Positions 47,410 through 55,286 of a stretch of 64,000 nucleotides of DNA are shown one piece after another (the stretch's first letter is position 1; the number at the start of each line of letters is the position of its first letter). A model generated the notes under the pieces. That model ran no database searches and had not been told where the DNA came from. It worked only from the letters and a program-made list of their open reading frames with translations. A program made the position numbers and the translations under genes. The stretch lies in assembly GCF_008704715.1 (NCBI RefSeq), contig NZ_CP023689.1, positions 372,001 through 436,000 of the forward strand, given 5' to 3'. The DNA comes from Streptomyces chartreusis (GTDB lineage: Bacteria > Actinomycetota > Actinomycetes > Streptomycetales > Streptomycetaceae).

Positions 47410-47646
47410 CACCGGGCCGTCCTCGTGACGCGGAAGCTGTGGGCGAGCGGGAGACACCGGTTCAGCGGGTGGTCGAGGAGATTCATGGCCGTACCTCTTC
47501 ACGCGTGGGGCGATGCCGGGCGGCCCGCCTCACCGATCCTCCACAGGCCGCCGCTCCCACGACCGAGGCGCGCCGCGCCTGAGCCGATCGGCGCAGGCGC
47601 GGCGCAGTCGAACAGCGAACGTCGGATCGCTGGAGCGTTCACGCAC

Positions 47647-48171
47647 CTAAGGGTGATAGAGAGCCCGGGCACGCGCCGCGTCGACGGGCTCCCCCTCCCC
47701 GAGATCGAGAAAGTGCCGCACCTGCCACGCCTGCGAGCTGCCCGCCTGGCGACTGGTCGTGGTCACCCACGGCGGGTACACACGGAACCCTCGTTTGCCG
47801 TCGGAGCCATCGCGGGACATGACTCCACGCCGGCCCAACTCCTCGCGCGGAAAGACGAACTGCCCGAAGTGGCCGCTGTCCCGGCTGCTGATGACGACGA
47901 GATCGATCCCGTCTTCGACATCGAAGGGCCGGATCGGGCCTTCTTCGGATCGCTGCCACACGGTGACGAACTGGCCGACCTTGGTCGGAGTCGTCTTGGC
48001 CACGCGGAACCTGACCGACAGCCCGTCGAGCGTGAACGCGTGCGCCGCGTACTCGGCACTCTCCGGTTCGGGCACCGGCTGCGAGCAGGCGAAGCCACTC
48101 GGGTCGTACACCGATGTCTTCGCCGCGAGCAGGTCTCCATGAAGCCCTGACCAGGACTGATTCGCCACCAT
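47647..48171 (-). CDS. MepB-family protein
   Basis: 174 residues; GTG at 48177 is an alternative start. FRVAKTTPTKVGQFVTVWQR followed by PFDVEDGIDLVVI and GQFVFPREEL matches the MepB family (named from the mepRAB locus of Staphylococcus), whose biochemical role is unknown. No mepA-like efflux gene is nearby. Confidence 0.85.
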   Translation of the reverse strand: MVANQSWSGLHGDLLAAKTSVYDPSGFACSQPVPEPESAEYAAHAFTLDGLSVRFRVAKTTPTKVGQFVTVWQRSEEGPIRPFDVEDGIDLVVISSRDSGHFGQFVFPREELGRRGVMSRDGSDGKRGFRVYPPWVTTTSRQAGSSQAWQVRHFLDLGEGEPVDAARARALYHP

Positions 48172-48248
48172 CCCCACATCGTGCCATCACGCCCGCCACA
48201 CCCCTGCCGGGGGTCACGGCCGCCTCGCGGCACGTTCGCAGCGCTCCC

Positions 48249-48725
48249 TCAGAGCACCGAACCCGGGTTCTCGGGCCGGATGCGTCCGCGCCAGCCGTCG
48301 CTGTCGGCGCCGCCGCTCTCGACGTAGTCCTTGAAGCGGCGCAGGTCGCCCTTCACCCGCCGGTCGATCAGGCCCAGTGCGTCGGCGCCCTTCTCGGCCA
48401 TGCCCGTGGGCTCGACGTCCATCGTGAGCTCGACCCGGGTGTGCATGTCGTCAAGGGGCTCGAAGCGGACCGAGCCGCGCTGCCGGGTGTCGCCGTCGAC
48501 GGACCGCCAGGTGATCCGGTCGTCCGCGAGCTGGTCGACGATCTCCGTGTCGAACTCGCGCCGCACCCCTCCGATGCTGGTGATCCAGTGGTTGTGCCGG
48601 TCGTCCAGCTGCGTGACCTCGTCGACGCCCTCCATGAAGTTCGGGAACTCCTCGAACTGGGTCCACTGGTCGTACGCCTTGCGCAGCGAGACGTGTACGT
48701 CGATTGCTTCCTTGACCGTGCTCAC
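48249..48725 (-). CDS. SRPBCC-family protein
   Basis: 158 residues from GTG at 48725, 5 nt after GGAGGA. START/Bet v1-like helix-grip fold: DVHVSLRKAYDQWTQFEEFPNFMEGVDEV at the N-terminus, T-W-R-S-V-D-G-D and GSVRFEPLDDMHTRVELTM as strands, as in the cyclase/dehydrase-like SRPBCC proteins of Streptomyces. It may bind a hydrophobic ligand; the function is unknown. Confidence 0.88.
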   Translation of the reverse strand: MSTVKEAIDVHVSLRKAYDQWTQFEEFPNFMEGVDEVTQLDDRHNHWITSIGGVRREFDTEIVDQLADDRITWRSVDGDTRQRGSVRFEPLDDMHTRVELTMDVEPTGMAEKGADALGLIDRRVKGDLRRFKDYVESGGADSDGWRGRIRPENPGSVL

Positions 48726-48883
48726 GGATCCTCCTCGCTCAGTTCCAGGGCGAGACCGACCGCTCTCGACGGACCGGTCCTCCCCGGCGTGCGGGACCCC
48801 GGGTACCCGGGAATGCGATCTGAATCAGTCGGGGAGGAGTCTCCACGGCAGAATGGCACTGCAGTTCGGACAGGGGGCGGAAC

Positions 48884-50236
48884 ATGGGCGACGGCGGGCT
48901 CGACGATCGGCTCGGCTCGGCGGTTCGGGCAGGGGACGCCGAGGCGGTGCGGGATCTGCTGGACGAGGGCGCCGATCCGAACACGCTGGACGCGGACGGG
49001 CTGCCGTTGTTGTGCGTGGCGGTGGCGGCGTATGACGAGCCGGTCGCCGCTGTGCTGGTGGAGGGTGGCTCGGATCCTGATCTGCCGCTGCCGGACGGGA
49101 CCACCCCGCTGTGGCGAGCCGTCGACGGTGGTTCCGCGGCCGTCTTCTCGGCGGTGCTGGGCAGGGAACCGCGGCTGCGGATTCCGGAGCCAGACCGTGA
49201 CCGGCTGCTCGCCTTCGCGCGGAGCCGGTACGAGACGGGCGCGGCCGAGGAGCTGCGGCGCAGGACGGGCGCGACAGGTCCGGCCACGACGGTCCGGGTT
49301 CAGGACGACGAGTACGACTGGGTCGAGCAGGTTTCGCTCAGCGGCCTAGTCGTACGGGCCGGGCACGGCGCCATCCTGACATCGCTGGAGTGGGCCTTCC
49401 GCGTGCTGACCCCGGTCGACGAACTGATCACCCGCGCCGTCGCGCAGCCGGACAGCGAGCATGTGGACTGGTCCACGGTCCGCTGGATCCTCGCCCAGCG
49501 GCGCAGCTTCGAGACATGGTCCGACGTGGTGGCCCACCGGCACCGGGCGGACCCGAAGAGTCGCCGGTTCGTGCTGGATTACCTGCGGACACGGGAGTTC
49601 ATCGAGACCGACCCGCACCACGTCAAGAAGGACAGTGACCTCCTGGCCGGCTGGGCAGTCGAGGAGACCGACGCCGAGATGCTCGCGATGGTCCTCGACA
49701 TCTACACCGGGCACGACCATCCGGACCAGGAGGCCATCGGCCTTCGCCATGCCGGCCATCCCGACCCGCGTGTACGCCGTGAGGTGCCGTACGCCCTCTG
49801 CCCGGAGGGCACTTCCCGCACGCCCGAGGCCCGGGCCGCGCTGCTCGCCCTCATGCGGGACGATCCGGACGGGCTGGTGCGTCTCAGGGCGTGCACGGCG
49901 AGCATGCGGGACGACGCGCTCTTCCCGGAGGTCATCCGGGCCCTGCTGCTACTGGCCGAGGACGCGGATCCCGACCTGCGAGGTTCGGCGGCCGTGCAGT
50001 TGGCCGCGTCCTCGGACCGTACGCCCGCCGTCGCCGACGCCTTGGTCGCGTTGCTCGGCGAGGACAGTCAACTCGTACGCCTGGAAGCCGCGTACGGTCT
50101 CGCCCTCCGGGACGACCCTCGTACCGCCGATGCGATCGAGCGGGTGGGGCCGCTCGGCCCCGGTTTCGAGCACGACCATCGAGCGAGCGGGCTGTGGTGG
50201 TGGGAACGGCGGCAGGCGAACCCGGACGGCGAGTGA
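48884..50236 (+). CDS. Ankyrin plus HEAT repeat protein
   Basis: 450 residues. Ankyrin repeats at about 1-115 (GDAEAVRDLLDEGADPNTLDADGLPLL, then DEPVAAVLVEGGSDPDLPLPDGTTPL), a linker domain at 115-290 without a match, and HEAT repeats at about 290-430 (GHPDPRVRREVPYAL, DDPDGLVRLRACTASM, DADPDLRGSAAVQLA). Purely a protein-interaction scaffold by sequence. Similar repeats occur in the HEAT protein at 42639-44141, but the genes are on opposite strands. Confidence 0.87.
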   Translation: MGDGGLDDRLGSAVRAGDAEAVRDLLDEGADPNTLDADGLPLLCVAVAAYDEPVAAVLVEGGSDPDLPLPDGTTPLWRAVDGGSAAVFSAVLGREPRLRIPEPDRDRLLAFARSRYETGAAEELRRRTGATGPATTVRVQDDEYDWVEQVSLSGLVVRAGHGAILTSLEWAFRVLTPVDELITRAVAQPDSEHVDWSTVRWILAQRRSFETWSDVVAHRHRADPKSRRFVLDYLRTREFIETDPHHVKKDSDLLAGWAVEETDAEMLAMVLDIYTGHDHPDQEAIGLRHAGHPDPRVRREVPYALCPEGTSRTPEARAALLALMRDDPDGLVRLRACTASMRDDALFPEVIRALLLLAEDADPDLRGSAAVQLAASSDRTPAVADALVALLGEDSQLVRLEAAYGLALRDDPRTADAIERVGPLGPGFEHDHRASGLWWWERRQANPDGE

Positions 50237-50428
50237 CTGCTCGGCAGCCGTAATTCGGTGGAACGGCGCCACCGGTCGCCATTACCGTGCTGCCGACCCG
50301 AGTAGTCCAGGCGAGGACGTGCCGTTGTACACCGTGTGAGACCTCCCGAGAGCTGATCTGTCGCGCGTCGCGCATCTGCGCCGCGCTGATTCTTGCTGCG
50401 GACTTCTCACTGAAACCGGTGTACTTCT

Positions 50429-50977
50429 GTGCTCAACATCTGGGTGGTCATGCCCACCTGCCTTCCGCTCGTCGTCCGGCGCTGCCACGCGTGCGCGTCC
50501 GAGCGTTTCCTGGCGAACGGCAAATTCCGCGTCAACGCCAACCACAAGCTCCTGGACGCCTGGCTCCTCGTGCTCTGCACCTCGTGCGGGGACACCGCGA
50601 AGCTCACGGTCCTGGAGCGCGTGAAGGTGCGCTCCATACCCTCCGAACTGCTGGACCGGATGCACGACAACGACCCCGGCCTGGCAGCCGAGCTGCTCCA
50701 GGATCCGGCCGTGCAGCGTCGCAATCGCATCGCCCTCGACTGGGACGGCGCCTGGCGTCTCGACACCAACGGTTCGGATCACCTGGACCGTGAGGTCATC
50801 GACGTCTCGGTCCGCTTCGCGGCGCGGATTCCTGTCCGGCCGGTGCGGCTCATCGCTGAAGGCTGCGGTCTTTCCCGGGCCGAGGTCGAGCGACTGGTCT
50901 CGGAAGGGAAGCTCGTTTCGGCGGTCCGGCTGAACGGCAAACTCGCCGGCGACTTCACCTTCACGCTCAAACGCTGA
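50429..50977 (+). CDS. DUF1062 family protein
   Basis: 182 residues from GTG at 50429; ATG at 50450 is an alternative. R-R-C-H-A-C near the N-terminus and C-T-S-C-G about 30 residues later form a probable zinc ribbon (CxxC...CxxC). The C-terminal 45 residues resemble an S4-like RNA-binding hairpin (GLSRAEVERLVSEGKLVSAVRL). This is the DUF1062 layout; the function is not known. Confidence 0.82.
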   Translation: MLNIWVVMPTCLPLVVRRCHACASERFLANGKFRVNANHKLLDAWLLVLCTSCGDTAKLTVLERVKVRSIPSELLDRMHDNDPGLAAELLQDPAVQRRNRIALDWDGAWRLDTNGSDHLDREVIDVSVRFAARIPVRPVRLIAEGCGLSRAEVERLVSEGKLVSAVRLNGKLAGDFTFTLKR

Positions 50978-51106
50978 GCCCTTCGAGGACGCACAGGGAA
51001 ACCCCCCGAGCGGGACGATCTTGGCTGATATACGCTGCGCCTGGTTTGATCGAACAGTTCGGCGAATTCGCCTCGGCGGATTCGCCCTGCCCGGGGGGGC
51101 ATTCCC

Positions 51107-53254
51107 ATGACTTCGCAGTCCCGCGCGGTGCTCGGCATCGCGCTCACTCCCGTTCTGGCCCTGGCGTCCGCAGCTCCGGTCGCCGCCGGCACCACCACCG
51201 CGGCAGCCGCCAGCACTGCGGCGCCCACGGTCGACAAGCGTGCGCCGGGCCTTTGGGGCACCCGCACCCTGCACGCCCCGAACCCCAACCCCGTCTCCGC
51301 CTCGGGCGGCCTGAACGCCCTGGTGTCGGCCGGGAACGGCACGCTCGTCTCCATGACCGGCGACGGACTCTCCCGTTCCACCCGGATCCGGCCCGCCGGC
51401 AGCACCGGCTGGCTCGCCCCGCAGACCTGGGCGGACGCCGGCGGGTACAACACCGAGTTGGTGGCGCTCGGCGACGGCTCGGTGCGCCTGGCCTGGCGTG
51501 CCAAGCGTGCCGACGACCACAACGACTACTGGCTGAAGGTGGCCACCCTCAAGCCCGGCGCGAGCGCCTTCTCCGCGCCCGAGTACGTCGCCGCGGTCCC
51601 CGAGAAGGGCTACCACCACCTGGCGGCGGCACCCGACGGCCGAGTGGTGGCCGTGTGGGCGGTCTCCGGTGTCGTGAAGGCCGCCGAGAAGGCCGGCCCG
51701 CAGGCCGCGTGGACCGCCCCGTCCGACCTCAACACGCAGCCCCCGTCCGGCAGTCGGAACATCTCCAGCATGGACCTGGCGGTCGCCAAGGACGGCACCT
51801 CGTTGCTGGTGTGGCAGTGGCAGTCGAGCAAGGCCGTCGTCGCCCTGGAGAAGGCCCCGGCCGCGACGGCCTGGGCCGCGGTCCCGGGCTTCCCCGTCCC
51901 GGGTGCGGACCTGGCACGCCCGAAGGCGTTCGCCAATCCGCAGGGCGGCTTCGACGTGTTCTACGACGACCTCGCGCACCTCATGCACACCCGCCGGGCG
52001 GCGGGCGCCACGCAGTGGAGCACCCCGCGTTCCGCCGCCGGCTACGGCAGCACGTCCGGGATGACGACGCCCGTGTACCTCCCCAACGGCGATCTCTTCG
52101 TCGCCGGCGAGCCCGGCTACTCGACCGGCTCCTGGTACGCCCTGCGCTCGGCGTCCACCGGGGCCTGGCAGCCGTACACCCAGCCCTTCTCCACGCACAA
52201 GAAGGTGCGCGCGGTCCGCGCGGCCGCCACCTCGGGCGGCACGGTCACGGTGACGTGGCGGGAGGGCTACTCGTACGAGGAGTACACGATGGCCGCCGTG
52301 TTCAAGGGCGGCACCTGGTCCGCCCCGCGGCGGCTGAGCTCGACGAGCGCCCAGTTCGCGGGGGCGCCGCAGGTGGCCGCCGACGCGCTGGGCCGCCCGG
52401 TCGTGCTGTGGGACGAGTACAAGCGGTCCGAGACCGACAGCACCGTCCTGACCGGCGTCTACCAGGCCACCACCGGCAGCCGCGCGCTGCCCAAGTGGCG
52501 TGACCACACGGACGACGGCAAGGCCGACGTGTTCGGCAAGGGCAGCAGCGGACTGAAGGTGTACGCGGGTGACGCGACGAAGCTGTCCGCCGGGCAGCGC
52601 GCGACCAGCTGGCCGACGGGCACGCTGGTGCTGCCGTTCGGCGACCTCGACGGCGACGGCTGCAATGACGTGTTCGTCCGCCAGACGAGGGGCGAGGCGG
52701 ACGTCTACCCGACGATGTGCGGCGGACTGCCCGACATCCAGTCGCTCCACGTCAAGGTCTCGTCGGACTGGAGCGCGTACGACGCGGTCCTCTCGCCCGG
52801 CGACCTGACGGGCGACGGCCGCGCCGACCTGCTGACCCGGTCCGCGGCGTCCGGGAAGCTGTACCTGTACGCCAACAACGGCTCGGGCGGCTTCAAGGCC
52901 CGCACGCTCGCCGGGTCCGGCTACGGCGGCTACAAGAAGCTGATCTCCGCCGGAGACCTCGACGGCGACGGCAAGAACGACGTGCTGGGCATCGACGCGT
53001 CGAACGAGCTCTGGCGGTTCAGAGGCACCGGCGCCGGCACCTTCAAGCCACGGTCCCTGGTCTTCAAGGACTGGGGCACGTCCTACAAGGACGTGGTCGG
53101 CGGCCTCGACCTGTCCGGGGACGGCCGGGCCGACCTGATCTCACTCGACAAGGACGGCCGCGCCTGGCTGAACCGGGGCAACGGCCAGGGCGGCTTCGCC
53201 AACCGCACCCAGGTCGGCAAGGCCACCAACTGGTCGAGCATCCGCATCTCCTGA
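51107..53254 (+). CDS. Secreted FG-GAP/VCBS-repeat beta-propeller protein
   Basis: 715 residues. Sec signal peptide about 1-28 (ending PVAA-GT). The first 460 residues form a repeated W/G-rich beta structure with exo-sialidase-like blades. From about 465 four FG-GAP units carry calcium-loop motifs D-x-D-x-D-G (GDLDGDGCNDVF, GDLTGDGRADLL, GDLDGDGKNDVL, LDLSGDGRADLI). Typical Streptomyces extracellular repeat protein, probably adhesive or ligand-binding; no catalytic motif seen. A strong stem-loop follows. Confidence 0.87.
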   Translation: MTSQSRAVLGIALTPVLALASAAPVAAGTTTAAAASTAAPTVDKRAPGLWGTRTLHAPNPNPVSASGGLNALVSAGNGTLVSMTGDGLSRSTRIRPAGSTGWLAPQTWADAGGYNTELVALGDGSVRLAWRAKRADDHNDYWLKVATLKPGASAFSAPEYVAAVPEKGYHHLAAAPDGRVVAVWAVSGVVKAAEKAGPQAAWTAPSDLNTQPPSGSRNISSMDLAVAKDGTSLLVWQWQSSKAVVALEKAPAATAWAAVPGFPVPGADLARPKAFANPQGGFDVFYDDLAHLMHTRRAAGATQWSTPRSAAGYGSTSGMTTPVYLPNGDLFVAGEPGYSTGSWYALRSASTGAWQPYTQPFSTHKKVRAVRAAATSGGTVTVTWREGYSYEEYTMAAVFKGGTWSAPRRLSSTSAQFAGAPQVAADALGRPVVLWDEYKRSETDSTVLTGVYQATTGSRALPKWRDHTDDGKADVFGKGSSGLKVYAGDATKLSAGQRATSWPTGTLVLPFGDLDGDGCNDVFVRQTRGEADVYPTMCGGLPDIQSLHVKVSSDWSAYDAVLSPGDLTGDGRADLLTRSAASGKLYLYANNGSGGFKARTLAGSGYGGYKKLISAGDLDGDGKNDVLGIDASNELWRFRGTGAGTFKPRSLVFKDWGTSYKDVVGGLDLSGDGRADLISLDKDGRAWLNRGNGQGGFANRTQVGKATNWSSIRIS

Positions 53255-53286
53255 CGGCTCGAAGACCACAGGAGTGGACCGGGCAC

Positions 53287-53319
53287 GGCGGGCGCCGCAG
53301 CCAACATGCGGCGCCCGCC
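53287..53319. terminator. Strong stem-loop between convergent genes
   Basis: GGCGGGCGCCGC and GCGGCGCCCGCC pair perfectly over 12 bp around a 9-nt loop, 8 nt before the end of the convergent XRE-polymerase-like gene. It should stop transcription from both sides. Confidence 0.8.
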
Positions 53320-53326
53320 CCCGTGT

Positions 53327-54799
53327 TCACCCGGTGCCGACGGTGTAGACGTCCTTGACCTTCACCTCGGTGACACCGCGCCCCTCCGCGAACACCGCGC
53401 GCCAGTCGCCGATGACGTGGAGTTCGTCGGTGCCCATCGCGCGGACGACCATGAGGCCCTCGTCGTAGGCCCGGTGCGCCTTCCACCACAGGTTCGCGAA
53501 GGCCTGGGATCGGATGAGGTGCATCCAGTCGGGGCGGTACAGCTCCCGGTTGTAGTTCGACTCCCCCATCGTGGAGACGAACTTCGAGTACATCGCCTTG
53601 ACGTACTCCAGCGTCACGTCGTCGTTGTCGGCGATCGCACGGTCCCGGGCGTCCTTGAGGGCGATCCGGAACTTCTCCAGCAGGCCCTCGGTCGCCCCCG
53701 AGGTCCATGACTCGTGGATCTCCGGCGGGTCGCACAGGCCGTACTTCGGGCCCGAAATACGCAGCAACAGACGCAGCGTCGACTCCGTCACCCACAGCGG
53801 GCCCGGCTCGTCGCGGCTGCCGATCGGGTTGGGCAGGTAGGCGTCGTGCTCCCAGTCGGGCGGCGTGATCAGGTGGATGCCCGCGCGACGCCGGTCGTGG
53901 TGGTTGCCGGTGGAGTGCTCCAGCTGGCCCAGCGGCAGGTGCGTCTTCAGCGCGCTCAGATACGCCCCGTTGACGTCGAGCGCGGTGATCTCGTGCTTCC
54001 CGGCGGGCAGTTCGGACCGGGACCACTTGGGGCGTGCTTCCCAGATCTGGTCTGCGCCGCGGGAGGACTGCTTGCGCAGTACGTCCGGCATCCACGGGTG
54101 AGCGACCACGTCGTACCGGCCGCCCATACGGCTGTGGTCGAGCAGTGCCATCGCGTCCGGGATCGCACGCTTGACCAGGGCCTCCGTGGCCGATTCCACG
54201 TCGCCGGAGTGCTCGGCGAGCGCGGACGCGACGGCGGTGCCGATCAGATCCGGGGTGTCGGCGGTCTGCAGACGGCGGCCGACGGGGACGACGCGGACGC
54301 CTTGCTCCGACTGTGGCTGCGGCTCCGGCTGCGCGGCCTCGGCAGAGCCGCACTCCGCAGGGTCCAAGTGCTGAGGGAACCCCGCGACCTGGTGACGGGC
54401 CGGCTCCCCACACAGCACGCACGGCTGGGGCGCGGCCAGCACGTCTACGTCGTCGTCCCCGCTGTCTTCCGCCTGCCCGGCGTCGGCGGGAGCATCGCCC
54501 TGGGAGTCGCTCTCGGAGGAGGCCGAGTCCTCGGCCGACGTCTCCTCTGCGGCCTCCGCGGCCAGCTTGCCCCTGGCCCCCTCCAGAAAGTACGCGTACT
54601 TCTGCCGCACTTCCCCGCTCGGATCCCGCCCGGACTCCCAGCCCCCGACCGTGGAAGGACTGACCCCCAGTGCCTGCGCGAGCTGGGCACGCGAGAGGTT
54701 CAGTTCTTCGCGCAAGGTGCGCCGTTCCTCGGCGGACGGCAGCGGGACTTCCTTCTTGGCGCCGGCGAGCAGCGCGTCGATCGCGCCGAAGTCGGTCAT
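53327..54799 (-). CDS. XRE helix-turn-helix fused to a family-B DNA polymerase-like palm (Tap-like)
   Basis: 490 residues. An XRE helix-turn-helix spans about 23-75 (LREELNLSRAQLAQALGVSPSTVGGWESG), then an acidic Ser/Ala/Asp linker (80-122) and a C-x2-C...H/C cluster at 127-150 that might bind zinc. The last 220 residues line up by eye with the palm of phi29-type DNA polymerase: motif A DVNGAYLSAL at 275-284 (phi29 DVNSLYPAQM), motif B VKAMYSKFVS at 400-409 (phi29 LNSLYGKFAS), motif C MGTDELHVIG at 455-464 (phi29 YCDTDSIHLTG). Spacings are also similar. The first metal-binding Asp of motif C is Gly here, so catalysis is doubtful, and no exonuclease motifs are clear. The layout recalls Streptomyces telomere protein Tap. 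Its start overlaps the stop of the small XRE gene by 4 nt. Confidence 0.8.
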   Translation of the reverse strand: MTDFGAIDALLAGAKKEVPLPSAEERRTLREELNLSRAQLAQALGVSPSTVGGWESGRDPSGEVRQKYAYFLEGARGKLAAEAAEETSAEDSASSESDSQGDAPADAGQAEDSGDDDVDVLAAPQPCVLCGEPARHQVAGFPQHLDPAECGSAEAAQPEPQPQSEQGVRVVPVGRRLQTADTPDLIGTAVASALAEHSGDVESATEALVKRAIPDAMALLDHSRMGGRYDVVAHPWMPDVLRKQSSRGADQIWEARPKWSRSELPAGKHEITALDVNGAYLSALKTHLPLGQLEHSTGNHHDRRRAGIHLITPPDWEHDAYLPNPIGSRDEPGPLWVTESTLRLLLRISGPKYGLCDPPEIHESWTSGATEGLLEKFRIALKDARDRAIADNDDVTLEYVKAMYSKFVSTMGESNYNRELYRPDWMHLIRSQAFANLWWKAHRAYDEGLMVVRAMGTDELHVIGDWRAVFAEGRGVTEVKVKDVYTVGTG

Positions 54800-55107
54800 C
54801 GCACTCCCCCGTCGACGGTTGCGGGCGGTGCGGTGTTGGCCGGGCGGGCGGAGACGCGGCGACGGTCGGCGGGCAGCGCCTCGGTGGCCCTCGTCGGGCC
54901 CGCCAGGAGTTCGAGGACGTCGATGCCGTAGTGCGAGGCGACCGCGTCGCAGTCGACCAGGCTCCAGGCCGCCGTACCGGACTGACGTCGGCTCACCTGG
55001 GCCTGGCTCACCCCCAGGGCCGAGGCGAGTTCGGTCTGCGACTCACCGGACGCGTGCAGGAGTGCGGCCACCGCGGACCGTACACGCTCCTCCAGACTCA
55101 TACTCAT
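54796..55107 (-). CDS. Small XRE-family DNA-binding protein, partner of the polymerase-like protein
   Basis: 103 residues from ATG at 55107; ATG at 55101 is equally possible. The helix-turn-helix is SQTELASALGVSQAQVSRRQSG. The tail is Arg/Pro-rich. Its stop codon overlaps the next start (ATGA), so it is the first gene of a two-gene operon. A TGGACA/TAGGTT pair about 15 bp apart upstream (near 55115-55142 on the minus strand) could be the promoter. It may regulate the operon or act with the larger protein at a DNA site. Confidence 0.82.
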   Translation of the reverse strand: MSMSLEERVRSAVAALLHASGESQTELASALGVSQAQVSRRQSGTAAWSLVDCDAVASHYGIDVLELLAGPTRATEALPADRRRVSARPANTAPPATVDGGVR

Positions 55108-55286
55108 TGCGCGGAACCTAGCACAGAGATCACATTGTCCATACGTTTTTCGCATGCTCGCGCGCGAGTCGGAGGAAGACGTGACTCGCCTCGCCCCGCC
55201 GTCCGAGAGCCACCCCCGGTCACCGATCGCGATCAAGATTCACCTCTGAGATGGTGAAACCGGAATGTTCCTGGAGGCGAGGCGTC

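Noticed and set aside
53327..54799. Calling the XRE-palm protein a true telomere protein Tap
   Set aside because: It is shorter than Tap as I remember it, has no Tpg gene beside it, and the surroundings are ordinary chromosomal genes, so I use Tap-like only.
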